Shown here piece by piece: positions 1-21,669 of a stretch of DNA of 64,000 nucleotides. The stretch is from Gymnorhina tibicen (Eukaryota; Chordata; Aves; Passeriformes; Artamidae), in contig VXAZ01007995.1 in NCBI GenBank assembly GCA_013399875.1, positions 3,965,333 to 4,029,332 on the forward strand. Reading direction: 5' to 3'. How positions within the stretch are numbered: the first letter of the stretch is position 1; each line of letters starts with the position of its first letter. The notes beneath the pieces were generated by a model. That model worked only from the letters and a program-made list of their open reading frames with translations, was not told where the DNA came from and searched no databases. The translations under genes and the position numbers were made by a program.

Positions 1-99
1 AAAAAAAAAAAAAATCCAAACCACAGCGAAAACAAAAATAATGCAAACCCCCACTACCAGGTCGGGGCCTCTTTCCCTATTGACTCCAACTCCCAGCCC

Positions 100-1900
100 G
101 CTCCGGTGCGGGTTTAGGCAGCTGGCGGGGATGCGAGGCTTGTAACCCGGCTCAGGGAATGGTGAGGGACGCGCATCCCTCCGTCAGCCGGGCTCCGCGG
201 GACGAGAGCGCAACTTTCCCCCTATTTACATAATGATGTTTAGTAAGCTGCGCAGCCTGGGGAGAGCTGCCGAGGGCAGAAACACCCCCGAGCGGGGCCG
301 GGAGCAGGGGACGATGGCTATAAGCCCCGCTGGGGGTGGCTCCGGGGCTGGATTTTCTTTCTGGTGCGGCTGGAAGTTGAGTGCGGAAGGGACGGCCAAG
401 GGAGGGCAAGATGCCGGCAGCTCTAGGAAGTCTTTCAGGACAAATCACACCCCTACATCACCCCGTTGCGAGGTTAGACGGCAAAGCGGACGGGGACCCC
501 CCTGCAAGGAGCTGGCAGGCTGGTCTTTACAGCCCCCCTCCGCGCTCTCCCTCTTTAAGGGGTGTATAAATCCCGGACCTGCGCTGTCAGCCCTTCTTGA
601 TAAATTAAGGTCTTCGCAGTCGAAACCTATTTACACCTCCATTATAGGGCTAACCAAATGGGGATCCGCATGCATATTTTTACCGCAAGAGATCTCATAC
701 ATCTCCGCCAGAGTCGCCCCTCGGGCCATGGGATAACAGATAGCGAAGGGGGGTGGGTTGTGCTCCGCCGCGGCCAGCACTTGAGCGGAAAAAAGTCCGT
801 GTCTCCACTCGGTGCTGGCTGCCCGGGGCACCCGGGACCCGTCCCCCTTGCAGGGGGCAAGGAGAGGGCGAGGGTGACCTCCCCGGAAGCCTTGCGGGGG
901 ACCGGACACACGGGCTCCCCTAGTCCAAAGGAAGGCCCTCGAGAAAGCTTCTCCTCCGATGGAGATGAGGTTTGACTACGACACTGGCCGTGCCTGTCCC
1001 TTTATCTGGGGAGAGAAGGGGCAAGAAGCGCCCCATACGGAGCCATTCTGTCCCCGCGGTCGGCGGCTTTCCCGGCTGTGCTCTCCCTTTATTTCGAGGC
1101 GGCGACCTCGGGCGCCTGGCGGGGGGAAAGGGTCAGCGCATCCCGGGACAGGTCCTTGGTGTCCCCGAGGGTCTCCTCGGGGAGGCCGTCAGCAGAAAGG
1201 AGGGAGGGGGCAACATCCCCCGTTTCCCGGTGGGATTCCCGCACGGAGCGCTGCCCGCTCCCTTTCGAAACGAAACGCGGGCGGAGCGAGGTGGCACGGC
1301 AGCCCTAGACCCGGGGAGGGCTCGGCCCAACACCGCGGTCCCTGGCTGGGGGCTTTGCGGGGCTGTCCCCGCACCCTCTGCTCCAGTCGGCCGCGCTCCG
1401 GCTGTGTCCCGCATTCCGGCTCCGCTTTCAGAGCCGGGGAAAAAGAAATTCCCCGCTCCACCTCATCCCGTCCCCTCCGGCGGCCCCCTCCAGTTCCACT
1501 TGGTTAGCTCAAGTTTTCCATGTAAATGACAGTAATAAATATCTAATCATGTCCCGCAGCTATCGGCGGCTCGCCGAGCAGCCGGCATTAATGAGACATC
1601 CAGGGGAAGTGGGGGAAAAGAGAGGGGAAAAAAAAATAAAAAGGAAAGTTTTTCCGCCGTCTCCGAAAAGGTTTCTAGAGGCGAGGCCCGGCCGAGGTGG
1701 GGAGGGGATGCGAGGAGCGGAGCCCCTCGCTCCTCTGGAGCGATCCCAACTGTGGGGTCGCGCTCAGTTTCAAACCCGTCCCCTCTAATTAACCCTCTCC
1801 CCAAAATCCCAACAATTCCCCTCGAGGGAGTGACGAGTCCGGTCGCATCCCCGGGCTAGGGGCTGCTGTCCCGAAAGCCCCGCGGAGATGCGTGTGCCCA
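100..1900. promoter_or_regulatory. CpG-rich island upstream of DMBX1
   Basis: Strongly GC-rich block with many CpG dinucleotides and several CCGCGG/GCGG clusters, unlike the AT-richer DNA from 2,200 to 13,900. DMBX1 needs an upstream non-coding exon, because its first coding exon starts at a splice acceptor, and this island is the only one in the window upstream of it. It is therefore a candidate promoter or first-exon region, though 12 kb is a long distance. A GTATAAAT box lies at about 571-578, but no transcript start can be fixed from sequence alone. The long open frames here are a by-product of GC richness. Confidence 0.45.
555..740. promoter_or_regulatory. Candidate regulatory element inside the CpG island
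   Basis: A compact non-repetitive segment of balanced base composition that stands out from the surrounding GC-rich DNA. It contains GTATAAAT, GATAAATTAAGG, a palindromic GCATGC with ATGCATAT, and a GATAACAGATAG stretch. No protein family fits its frames. A regulatory role is inferred from composition and motif content only. Confidence 0.3.
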
Positions 1901-1919
1901 TCCCCGCCGTGATTCCCAA

Positions 1920-2170
1920 ACAATTAACGGAGCTGCAATGAGCTTTGAATGCTGATGGTGGGCCGAGAGGGGGGAAGGCTGCGGCTGAAATTAAACCATG
2001 AGAGTTGGATTTGTTCGCCTAACGCTAAACAAATGGACTGATTACCTTCTTTCCAAACGCATCAGTCATACTACATTAAGTAGCAGAGAGCTAATTATCC
2101 CAATTAGGAGGCTGATTTATAATTAATGGCTTGGACCAAGTGATAATTGGATGTTAATGGATAACAGTTT
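1920..2170. promoter_or_regulatory. Candidate enhancer dense in homeodomain (TAAT/ATTA) sites
   Basis: At least eleven TAAT or ATTA cores lie within 250 bases, including GCTAATTATC, CCAATTAGG, TATAATTAATGG and GATAATTGG, plus CTGATTACC. The segment sits directly at the edge of the GC-rich island, has no repeat signature and has no coding potential. This architecture is typical of deeply conserved enhancers near developmental homeobox genes; conservation itself could not be tested here. Confidence 0.45.
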
Positions 2171-2199
2171 TGTCTGAAGTAGCCTCCCGCTTCCCCAAA

Positions 2200-5100
2200 G
2201 GCAGGGCTGGAGGGCTTGGGGTTTATTTACCCTCTCTCTCCCTCAGCTCTGCACGGAGCACAAAGCAAAAGAGACGCGAGATCTGCTCTTAGCTGGGTCG
2301 GGTGGGACCCTCCTCAGGCTGGGGGAGCCGCTGGTCGCTTCCCAGTTTGCCCGGGGCTCAGGTAGCCCTGAGGAGGGCTGCGGGGGTAACCTTCAGCACC
2401 CACCATCCCCAGCTTTTCAAGCAGTATTTCCTGCTTTTTTTCCTCTCCTCCCTGAGTTTCCAAGCCTTGGACAACTGACCCTGCTGGGTTCCTCATCCAC
2501 CTACAGGACGTGGGTCGTGTTCTCGACGAAGGGCAAAGGCCGAGCCCCTCGGGGTGCCCCAGTGCGGATGAGGCTCTTCCTGTGCCCTACCTGTCCTAGG
2601 GAGAGCAGTATGGGACTCGCCCTGAGGATGAGAGGTTTTACACCCTCCCTGGCCCACACTCCCCATGCAGAGGTGGGCAGAGAGTAAATCTGCAGTTTCT
2701 CACTGCTCTGTGTTTCTCCTGACCACATCTCAGAACTGGCTCGCTGACTGTTCAGCTTCTCCCTTCCATGTTCACTTTTCACCCATGAGTAAGTTGATGC
2801 AAGTCAATCCCTCCTTCTTGTTTGCCCCAGCCGGAGAGACTTGGACCTACAACCCTTTGGCTTTTGGACTGTGTTTCTAAGATCAGTTTTCCCGTTCTAA
2901 CTGAGAACTGCAATGGGCACAAAATTCCTGAAAGGGTAAGAGTGACTTCAACCCTGAATTACCCCATGACTGATGAGCGGTTGTATTAAATTACGCCAAC
3001 ACAGTCAATGCAAAAATACGCCCAAAAGTGCACTGTCAGTACACAGAAGGCTGGTTTAAATCAGCTTTCCAGCTTTTCCTGCTAGTTTAGAGATCTTGAT
3101 GTCCAAATGGGAGCTTCTCCTCGTGCTGACACACATGAGCAGGGATCTTACTGCCGTATCAGAAGGCACAGCTCTGTTTCACGGAGCTGGTGCAGATGTT
3201 GCTTTTCCTTAGCACCAGTGTCGCTGCCTGCACCAAAGAAACAGTCAGAGGAGCTTCCCACAAATCAGAGAGAAGGACAGGCTGGCCAGGCAAGTTTTTC
3301 ACAATATAGTTGTAGAGGGAGTGACGGTAGTGGGTTTTGTTCCCAGTGTCTTTACCCTTTAAAAGAATTTATTTGCTGAGAAAGAGGGAAATTGGATGAA
3401 AAGAAGCCAGAGCAAACAGTTTCTTCTTCCTCTGTTATTTTCACAACCAGCCCTGACAAAACAAAGGTGCTGCAGAGAAGGTCCAGGACCAAGTTCTTCT
3501 GATATACCTACCTACTGGTTTTACTGGTGATGCTGTGGGTAAACTCCTCAGCTACAAGTAGTCAATGTTTTCTAAGATTCCAGTGGTTTTTCAGGGGCAT
3601 CACAAAATTTGGCTCTTCAAGTTGAAAATGCTTCTACTGAAGCACTGATGAATGTCAATTGGCCTTAAACCCTTTCAAAAGGTTGAGTGCTGCTTTCCAC
3701 AACTCATGTCTGAACAGAACGTTTATAGCTACCTTGCTTCATGTGGAAAAACACAGGAGTAGGGAAAATGCTGAAGAACATGGATTCAATAAATCCCAAA
3801 TTTTCCAATCGTATACAGCTAGTAATAAACTAATCTACTTCAGGGGAATTTCCATCAAAATATGCTGGTTTTTAAGAGGGTGGGGAATTCAGAAATGTAG
3901 CCAAATAGTCAGGAATTAATTCATAGTGCACCGGGGTTAGCCAAACCCTGGGACTTTTCTCACCAGTTTATTTCACTCTAAAAGTTATTGAAATTGATTT
4001 TTAATTTTTTTTTTTTTTAATCCTTTTAACTTCATTAGGTTTTGGATCAGACTTCTTCTGTTTCCTAAAGCAGGTCTGGTGGAATTACAGCTCATGGGAA
4101 GGAGAGAGTCTCTGAGGGAGGGCTGGGAACAGGGCTGGGAGAAGGATGGACCAGCAGTTCTCTGAAGGGAGGGAAATGGGTGTTAACATCCAGGAGCTGT
4201 GGGTAGCTGGCACAGCTCTCTTAGGACCAGCTGTAGCCTCTGTATGGCCAGAGCAAATACTGACTTGAGAAATTGTGCTGTAAAACTGAAAGCGTGAGTG
4301 CAATGCTTGGGAACTCCACTAGGATCTTCCAAAGAAAGAGAAAGAGTTGCACTGGGGGAGACGAGCTGATGGATCTCGCCAGGGAGAAAATGCTCTTCCC
4401 GAGGGAGCTGTGGAAACCTGACATCTCCAGCCGTGCCGAGCACCGGCTGGAGCGAGCAGGGAGCAGCTCTGTGAGCTCTGGGCATGTGTTAGCCCGAGGT
4501 GGGTAAGCGTGCCTCTGCTGAGGGACTCCACATCTCCCCACAAAACCCAGCAGGCATTTAGCAGCTCTGCCTGCTTTACAGCACACAGCCCTTTAGAGCT
4601 CAGATCACCTGCTGGTGGCCAAAATACATTGCTTACCTTGGCAGCCGCACTTCATTCGGTGTAGGGATCCAAACGCTTACGGGAAAGGAAGCCTTACATG
4701 TGCCCGTGGTGCTCCCCAGCCCCTGGCACTGCTGCCACCAACTCCAGCTCGTGGCCCTGTTTTAAGGCAGCACAAGCCTTACCCTCCTCTTGTAAAAGCC
4801 ACTGAGCTCCAAGAGCTTTTTTTAGTGGTAGGATGAAAATTAGTGTTATCACTTGTAAAGAAGAAAAGCTTAAAACTTCTGGTTTATTCTTTTAAGGTAT
4901 TAGAAATCCCTCACAATTGCATGGCTCATGGCTTGTGGAGCTGCCTTTCAGGATTGGGTTTTTTTTCATTTTTGACCAAGGTAGGATTGTCTGTCATTTT
5001 GCCTTCTAGCTGATTAAGTCTGAGCAGGAGTGGTAGCCATCGTGTTTTGTGACTGCTGTTTTGAGTGCTGTAAGAATCGTCTGCAGTGGCAGAGACAGGG

Positions 5101-8100
5101 TCCAGCTGAACTTGCAGAAACATCCTGAGTTCAGGCTCTCAGCTTCTGCTGCTTTCAAAATTTGCTTGCTCTTTATATCTCTCCAAATCACCTTCGAGCA
5201 GAATTGCACTTGGCATCATAACCTCACAGTCTTCCATCTAATCAGCTGAAAGAGCCCCTAGGAAAGTCCTTTTGTGCCAGCAGGGTTGAACTCCAGCAAT
5301 GTGGCAGAAACCACTGCATTTCACACAGACACACTGCTCCCCTCCTCGTGTGCATGCCAAACTCTCTCAGCTTAACACCCAGAAGTTACAGCTTCAACTT
5401 TTTACTTTCTACTTGATAAGTAGCGGTGGTGAGTGGAGAAATCACCCTCCCTGCATGCCTCATCCCAGTGCCTGCCCGTGGAGCCCAGCATCTGGGCCGA
5501 GGATTGCACTGGGAGTGCCTGGAGCAAGCCCGCATTCCCTTCTGCCAGCCTGGCTGCCGGGCTTGCAGCACCTGGGAGCAGCAGCAGCGGGACTGGGAAT
5601 GTCTTAAACTGCCTCAGCAAATCTTTACAAAGCTTATCTGTGCAATTCTTGCAGTGTTTGATCCCCATTGTTAGGGCCCAGTGCTAGATTGCCAGATCAG
5701 GGTTGGGGTGCTTAGGACAGACACAGGTCCCTGTCACTAAAGGTGACAGGCTTAAAAACATATTTTGACACAGAACTGTAGATCCTTGTCTTCTTAATGA
5801 GACTGTCATGGGTAAAATCCTCCAGGATATTGCTCCATCTTCCAGGGCTGGGAGATTCCTGAACCAGAAGCCCCAAGAGGCTGCCTTCAAGACGGTCAGT
5901 TTGCTCTTGGGAACAATCTGCAATCAAATATGCTGCAGGCAAAAGCTGTTTTGGGGGCAGAGAGCAAGCAGAGAGCCACCCTCATGCTTCCAGCAGCTCT
6001 GGGGAAGGGCAGAGTGTGGGGAATCTGGTTTGGAAAATTCCCTTTGCCAGCATTAAGGAAAACAAAATGATGCTTCTCAAGAAAGCTTTTTTCACAGAAG
6101 TGAGGCAAAGGGCTGAGCAGGTACTTTGGTGTTTGTGTGAAAAAAACCCAAAGATAAACCCTTTAAGCAGTTTGTGGGTTCAGTAGTTTGGTTGCAGCGT
6201 ACTTTAAGGTTACTCCAAGTTCTGAATTCAGGGCAGTCCAGAGGCAGAGATGCTGTAAGGTCTGGAGAGGGGAAGCAGGTGGGCAGCACAGGAACGTGCC
6301 AGCCCGGCTAAAGCGGGACGTGACCACATTTCATACCCACGGATGTGGAGTGTGCAGCAGCAGTGTTGGCAGAGCTGGGCTGTAGGCTTCAGTTTCCATT
6401 CTGGTGTTAAGGATAAGAAATCATAAACGCAAGAATTTTTTGTTGTTTTTGCTGACTGATCTGGAAGCAGAATGAGACGAGAAATTAGAGTCAAAGTGAT
6501 CTTCATATTAAGAGCTTTTCTTGTTTACCCAGGAAAATGCTCCACTTCAATATAAATTCCGAGAGCTTCTACTGAGGCTTGAGTGCTGCTCTGAAGGGGA
6601 GAAGGGAGGTTTGTCCTGGTTTGATCTGTGAGCACTGACTGTCTCGTGTAAATTACGACAAATGAGGGGCTTAGCCCCCCAGCGATGTTTAGTGATGCCA
6701 CTCCTGGCCCTACACTGCAAGTTGCTGGGCTCCAAGCCCTAAAACTTACCCCTCACTCAAAAATGGAGACTTTGAGGATGTCTTAATTTTATTTTCTTTA
6801 TTTTGGACCTAGCAAGCCTGCCCTCTGAAGAATGCCTCTGCAAACAGAGGCATTGGAAAGTCTTTTGCCAGGAAGTGTCTAATCAGTCACTCGGTTCTGT
6901 TATCTGGGGCTTTTGGGTGAAAAACAATGATTTCACAAAAGCCTTAAATAAAAATCACAGCAGCTGATGCGAGTTACCCCTGTCAGCCAGGGCCTGTTAC
7001 CTCAGCCACTCACAGCCTGGTGTCGAGAACTTGTAGGGTCCTGCAACAAAACTTCCTTGTCTCAGCAGGGTGCTCTGAGGTTTGTTTTATAAAAATTATG
7101 AGCCCTCTCGCATCCTATTATGTTCCCACTACAAATAAATGAGCTTTACAAACATAGTTGCTGTGCTCATCATCAGCACAGCCTCAAAGAGGCAATTATT
7201 TGACAAGGTTTACCCAAAAAATGGTGATGCTCTCCCTGACTGGAAGTGTTTCCAGATTTCAGCTGCTAGCAATCCTCCTGATTTTAAGAAAAAGATCTCT
7301 TTATTTATACCAAGCTCACTAGGAATAGCTGAGTGTGAGCTGTGAGAACTGGTGTAATTGGTCAGGTTTTGCTTTCAGTGGGTTGTGACTTGTTTGACTA
7401 GATCCTCTTTAATTAAGATCTCTCTCTGCACTTAGAAACTAACTTTATTTAAATCCAGGGATTTTCACAGGCATAAAAATATTTCAGGAAGATCAAAAAT
7501 GCGGAGTGCTGAGGGGATTTTTTGGGAGCTGTTCTCAATTCCTTGTTTCACTTATAAGGAAAGTCCTTTGGAAGCCTGTTTTTATGGTGCATGCTGCTCT
7601 CGGACTTTGACGTTTGAATGAGAAACTATGATGTGTTGCAGTATTTCAAATTATTTATATTTCATCCACTACAAAGGTGAAATTGTTTCCTTAGACATTC
7701 GGTAATCTCACGTGAGGAACAAAACTGATTTATAACGTGTTGGTTATTATCTTACGAGATTTTGGGCCTTTATATATATAAAAGATTTAGGGATATATTA
7801 AAAAAAAAAAAGATTGAAGAAAACCTCTTGCTAGGATCATTTATTCATAACCCCCCAGGTATGTAATTCATTTATTACCAAATACATATAAACCCAATGC
7901 CTGTCTATAGAGTGAGCCAGTTTTCCTAGAACGTGAGTTACACAGAGTCAGAGATCTGCTATTTATCTTTCTGATTTGAAGTGTTTCTGAATAAGGAATT
8001 AAAGCATAAAATCATAACGCAGAACGGCTCTGGGGGAGATGAGGGGGGATATCCTGTTGTGATTTTATTTTCAGCGATGTTTATTGCCAGTGGTAAGAAG

Positions 8101-10714
8101 GGGGAAAGGATGTTGCAGCACAAACCGTGCGCTGTTATTCCCTGTTAGGAACGAACAGTGCTTGCATGAACACCAGCAGTGATTTGTAGCACCTTTGCAG
8201 GTGCTCAGGCTGAGGACCACAACTTTTCTTCTACCTGACAGGGCTACTCCTGTTTTTTTCTGTCACCTGCAGAACCCTGAACACCAGTCAAGTGCACCGG
8301 ACATCTGTTTCATGCTTGGGTTTTTTGAACTGATCCTTTTCTTGTGCTCAAGCTGTGCCTTGCATCAGGGCACACACCCGAGGCTGTGCCGAGTTCTTCC
8401 AAACTTTAAATGCATCTGTGGTGAATCTCTTCATAAACAATGTTGAAATTCCCTTCTGAAAGTGACTTTCTCAAGTCCAGATTTGGGGGGTTTTGTACGG
8501 CTTATTTCCCACGTAAAGAAGAAGGCCTCATACACCCTCTCTGCCACCACCAATCCTCCCATTTTGGGGACAGCTTTGATGAAGTGATAAAGAAACACCT
8601 CACAGTGCCCACCAGTCAGAAGCAGACTCTGGTAACCTGTTCTTGAAACCTCTAGGAGCAATTCAGTATTTTTAACTCATAGGTTTTATCACCCCATGCT
8701 TCATGATGGCACCTGAGTGTCTTGCGTAGATCAGTGAATTCAGTCTCAGTACTTCTTTAAGTTTGAGAAGACTCACTCTTTGGAGGGAAAAGAGAAAATG
8801 GTCCAAAGCCCCTGCAAAGCTGCATGTCCTACATCCAGCCTCAGCCTCATCTCACCTGACAGTGTTTTCTTGAGAAGGGTAAATGTCTTGTCCTAGGCAT
8901 TTTTTTTGCTCCTACCTGGGAAAACTGGCCAGAACAAGCTATTGAAGAAAATTCCTCCATCTCATCTCAGTTTAGATTTGGGGAGCAAAACCAGTGTCTT
9001 GGTTTAGATCTCGGTTCCTCCAGAGCCGTGCTGGCACAGGGAGCTGCTGTGGATGCCCTGAGCCAGGACAGCTTGGGACGAGGACAAACTTGCCAGCAAT
9101 GATGGGAGATCTGTGGCCAGCACAAGGGACCCTTGAGTTTGCAGGGACAGATCCACTTCTCCATTAACGAGTTTTTCAGTTCGTAATTTTGCTGAAGACT
9201 TTGTGTGTGACTGGCAGGTGAAGCCAGGCACAGATTGATGATGTTTTGATGGGGGGAGTAAAGTAATGAAATGAGGACAGAAAGTTGCCCTCATTTCAGA
9301 TTGTTGGGTGCACTTAATTTAGCTCCAAGCTCCAGGGTGAATTTTGTGATTTTGGTTTGGTGGTTTGTTGTTTTGGGGTTTTTTCCCTGACAGAAGGGAA
9401 AATATGGATGTTTTCTTGCCATGTACTTTTCAGAGAAGTTCAATACCTCATTTTCTTAGTTTTTCTCAGATCTGTTTGAATTTCACATATATACCAGTCA
9501 CTAGGAACAGGAGTTTTCACCTGCTGAGGAAATATATGGGTCTCTCTTTGCATCTCCTCTCAGGACAGAATTACATGCAAAATTATACAAAATTAGTTGC
9601 CAGTTAAATAAGGAAACATAAAGTCTTTTACAAAGCTGAAAATAATAAAACCCAGGGTCAGATCTCCCCTGTAGGCCAGGATGCTAAGTAGTGCACAATA
9701 AATTGCACCTTTCTTGTGCTGCATGACTTGATGGGAACCTGAGGTTTTCAAGGCCGGTGTTGGGAAGGGATGGATGGGAGCCACGCTGGCTGGAGAAATG
9801 CAGCTCTGGGATAGCAGGGTTCCCGTTTCTGGTTGGTAAATGTGCAAATTGTTTTGCATCAGATTGAACAGCAGCAGCTGAATATGGAGCGGTCGGGTCC
9901 CTGGATTAGTCTGGGATGGGCAGAATGCTACATTGCCTGGCCTCAAAGCAAAGCAGGAATGGAGAAACCTGGATTTCTCATAGGCAGCAGCAGTTAAAGC
10001 TAAGTGGAATCCCTTGTCCTGTCTGTGAGGCTGGATCCTGGCAGGACACAGCCCCTGCAGTCTGAGAAGTCTGCGGGTTTGGGAAGAAAAACAGGCACAG
10101 CATCCATGAGTCTTCCACAGCAGAAACGTGAGACGTAAAAGCCATCAGAGGGTTTCTGACACTGAGGTAGCAATGCCAGGACTGTAAAGACAGGAGTGGG
10201 AACCCTGGCAGGGTCTGGTGCAGGGCATGGCGAGGAGACCTGGCAGCCTGGTGCTGTGAAACGTGGGAAGCTGGGAGAGCCAGGCTTGTGATGCTGGGGG
10301 TGGGGGAGTCAGTGCCGCTGCCCTGAGGGGCCGTGCAGGAAGGGACCACCTGCCCCAGGAGGTGCCAACCCAGGCACTGCACGGCAGCATCCACACCCTG
10401 TGCTGAGCAAACGCTGCAGGATCAGCCCACAGGCTCCCGGCAGGGGCATTCTTCCCTCACCTATTGTTTTCCCGCACCTTTCCGCAGCTTCCACCTCCTT
10501 TCTCTGTTGCTCCTAACTCTTTAATGATCTCTGATGCACAAAATCAGGATGAGGCATCCCCTTTCTTTCAGGATGGACCCAACTTTAACCTCCCAGCTTA
10601 TTCACAGCTGCTCAAGCCCATACCCTTCCATAAAGCAGGAGTTCAAACTTTGCTCTCATCCTCCTCCTGGCTGTGGCTGTTCCTGAGGCCCTCCAGCCAC
10701 GCAGAGACATAAAA
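2200..10714. other. Non-coding upstream DNA, no gene recognised
   Basis: Mixed-composition DNA with frequent stops in all frames. The short open frames show no recognisable domain or splice-consistent continuation. Short homopolymers (T13 near 4,005, A12 near 7,800) and an AT-rich stretch at 7,620-7,990 are the only notable local features. No transposon was recognised. Confidence 0.7.
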
Positions 10715-11040
10715 GATGCATTTGCAGATTTTGAAAATTAAAACCATCTATACAGCCACTGGGAAGGGATCAGCTTATTTGGTTGCTTAATGAAATATAA
10801 AGATTATTTTAACCAGTGTAAGCACTATTCGACAGCTTGTGAAACACAGCGGTGGCTTGATGAATGGCTTTCTCCATTAAAAAAAATTGCTGCATGATGT
10901 CTTTTAAATATTTAATTTATTGGGGTTGGAGTGAGCTCGGAGCTGACAGTTAAATAGGAGCTATTTGTGGTCTCAGTTAACTTTGCTTACCCGGCTGAAC
11001 CGTCTCGCTCAGTAAATTCCCTCATTTTTTATACTGAATC
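10715..11040. promoter_or_regulatory. Candidate conserved non-coding element upstream of DMBX1
   Basis: AT-rich, non-repetitive segment with ATGCATTTGCAG, GAAATATAAAGATTATTTTAAC, TTTAAATATTTAATTTATTG and TTAAATAGGAGC. It contrasts with the G/C-mixed flanks and has no coding frame. A regulatory role for DMBX1, 3 kb downstream, is inferred and not shown. Confidence 0.3.
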
Positions 11041-20737
<9,697 letters not shown>

Positions 20738-21665
20738 CCGCCCATGAGAAGATGCACCAGAGGTTGGCACTTCGCACGGCACTCCTTGAATCCCCACGCG
20801 CCCCCACCTCTTCCTGGAGTAAGGTGCTCCCTTGCAGGGAAAACTTTGCGTTTGTTAACGTCTTACTAGCACCACGGTTGCGTCAGACATTGCTACTGGC
20901 CTGGTCTTCACTAAATGTTTAATGAGGAAGGGGGAGAGGATCTATGTTCAGACAGATGAACTGTCCTCTGGACTGCCATGAGTTAAGCCTGTAACGTTCA
21001 GGAGGAGCTCCCTGTCCTCATCCCCTCGACAAGGTGCCAACTGTGTTATACTCACCTTTTTTTCGTTGTTGCTGCGTTCTCTGGGGGAAGAAAGAGTCCT
21101 GCTTTGTCTTGTATATAGTTTATAATGTTGACAGCACCCATCACCTGTGTGTTACTGTCAGTGTTACAGAACCGTGACCCCTTTTGTTTTTATTCCCCTT
21201 TCCTTTTCAATTTTAGTAGCTAGTATCAGAGTTACAAACCAGCCATCCTCCCGACCCCAGCTGGTAGCTAGTTGCTCTTCTTGGGTCAGCATCCTAAAGG
21301 TGTTCATGAGGAAGAGAAATGATTGTGCACTTCGCCACTCCACTTCTCCCTGCTCTGCTGAGGCTAATTTTTTAACAACTGGGAAATGACCTGAAGGTGA
21401 ATTTCCTGTTTAAGCACTTCCTATAAGGCAGGCATTTTTCATTTTCTTTTTAATAGCACTTGCTCAAAGAGGACAAAATATTGTCCAAATGCTGCTGGCT
21501 GGAGAAAATGAAGGCCAAATTTGCAGGATTATTTTTTATCTATATTATTTCCTCTTTGATTTTTAGTGAAGTGTAAACTTTATTTACAAATTACAGGGTT
21601 TTCTTTTTGGAGAGCGTTTTGGTCTACTTTGACAATAGATAATAATAAAAATTTCGTATGGACTC
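20738..21665 (+). other. DMBX1: DMBX1 proximal 3' UTR
   Basis: Non-coding sequence after the DMBX1 stop, becoming T- and AT-rich after about 21,050. It leads to a canonical AATAAA at 21,644 that is followed by a GT-rich stretch (TGGTGTGTTC). The 3' end is inferred; a longer UTR form is possible. Confidence 0.6.
21644..21649 (+). promoter_or_regulatory. DMBX1: Poly(A) signal AATAAA, likely DMBX1
   Basis: Canonical hexamer in AATAATAAAA, 907 bases after the DMBX1 stop codon, with a GT-rich downstream element within 25 bases. It is the first convincing 3' end for DMBX1. Confidence 0.6.
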
Positions 21666-21669
21666 CTGG

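Noticed and set aside
233..1529. Several long overlapping open frames in the GC-rich block
   Set aside because: High GC lowers stop-codon frequency; the frames overlap on both strands and show no domain.
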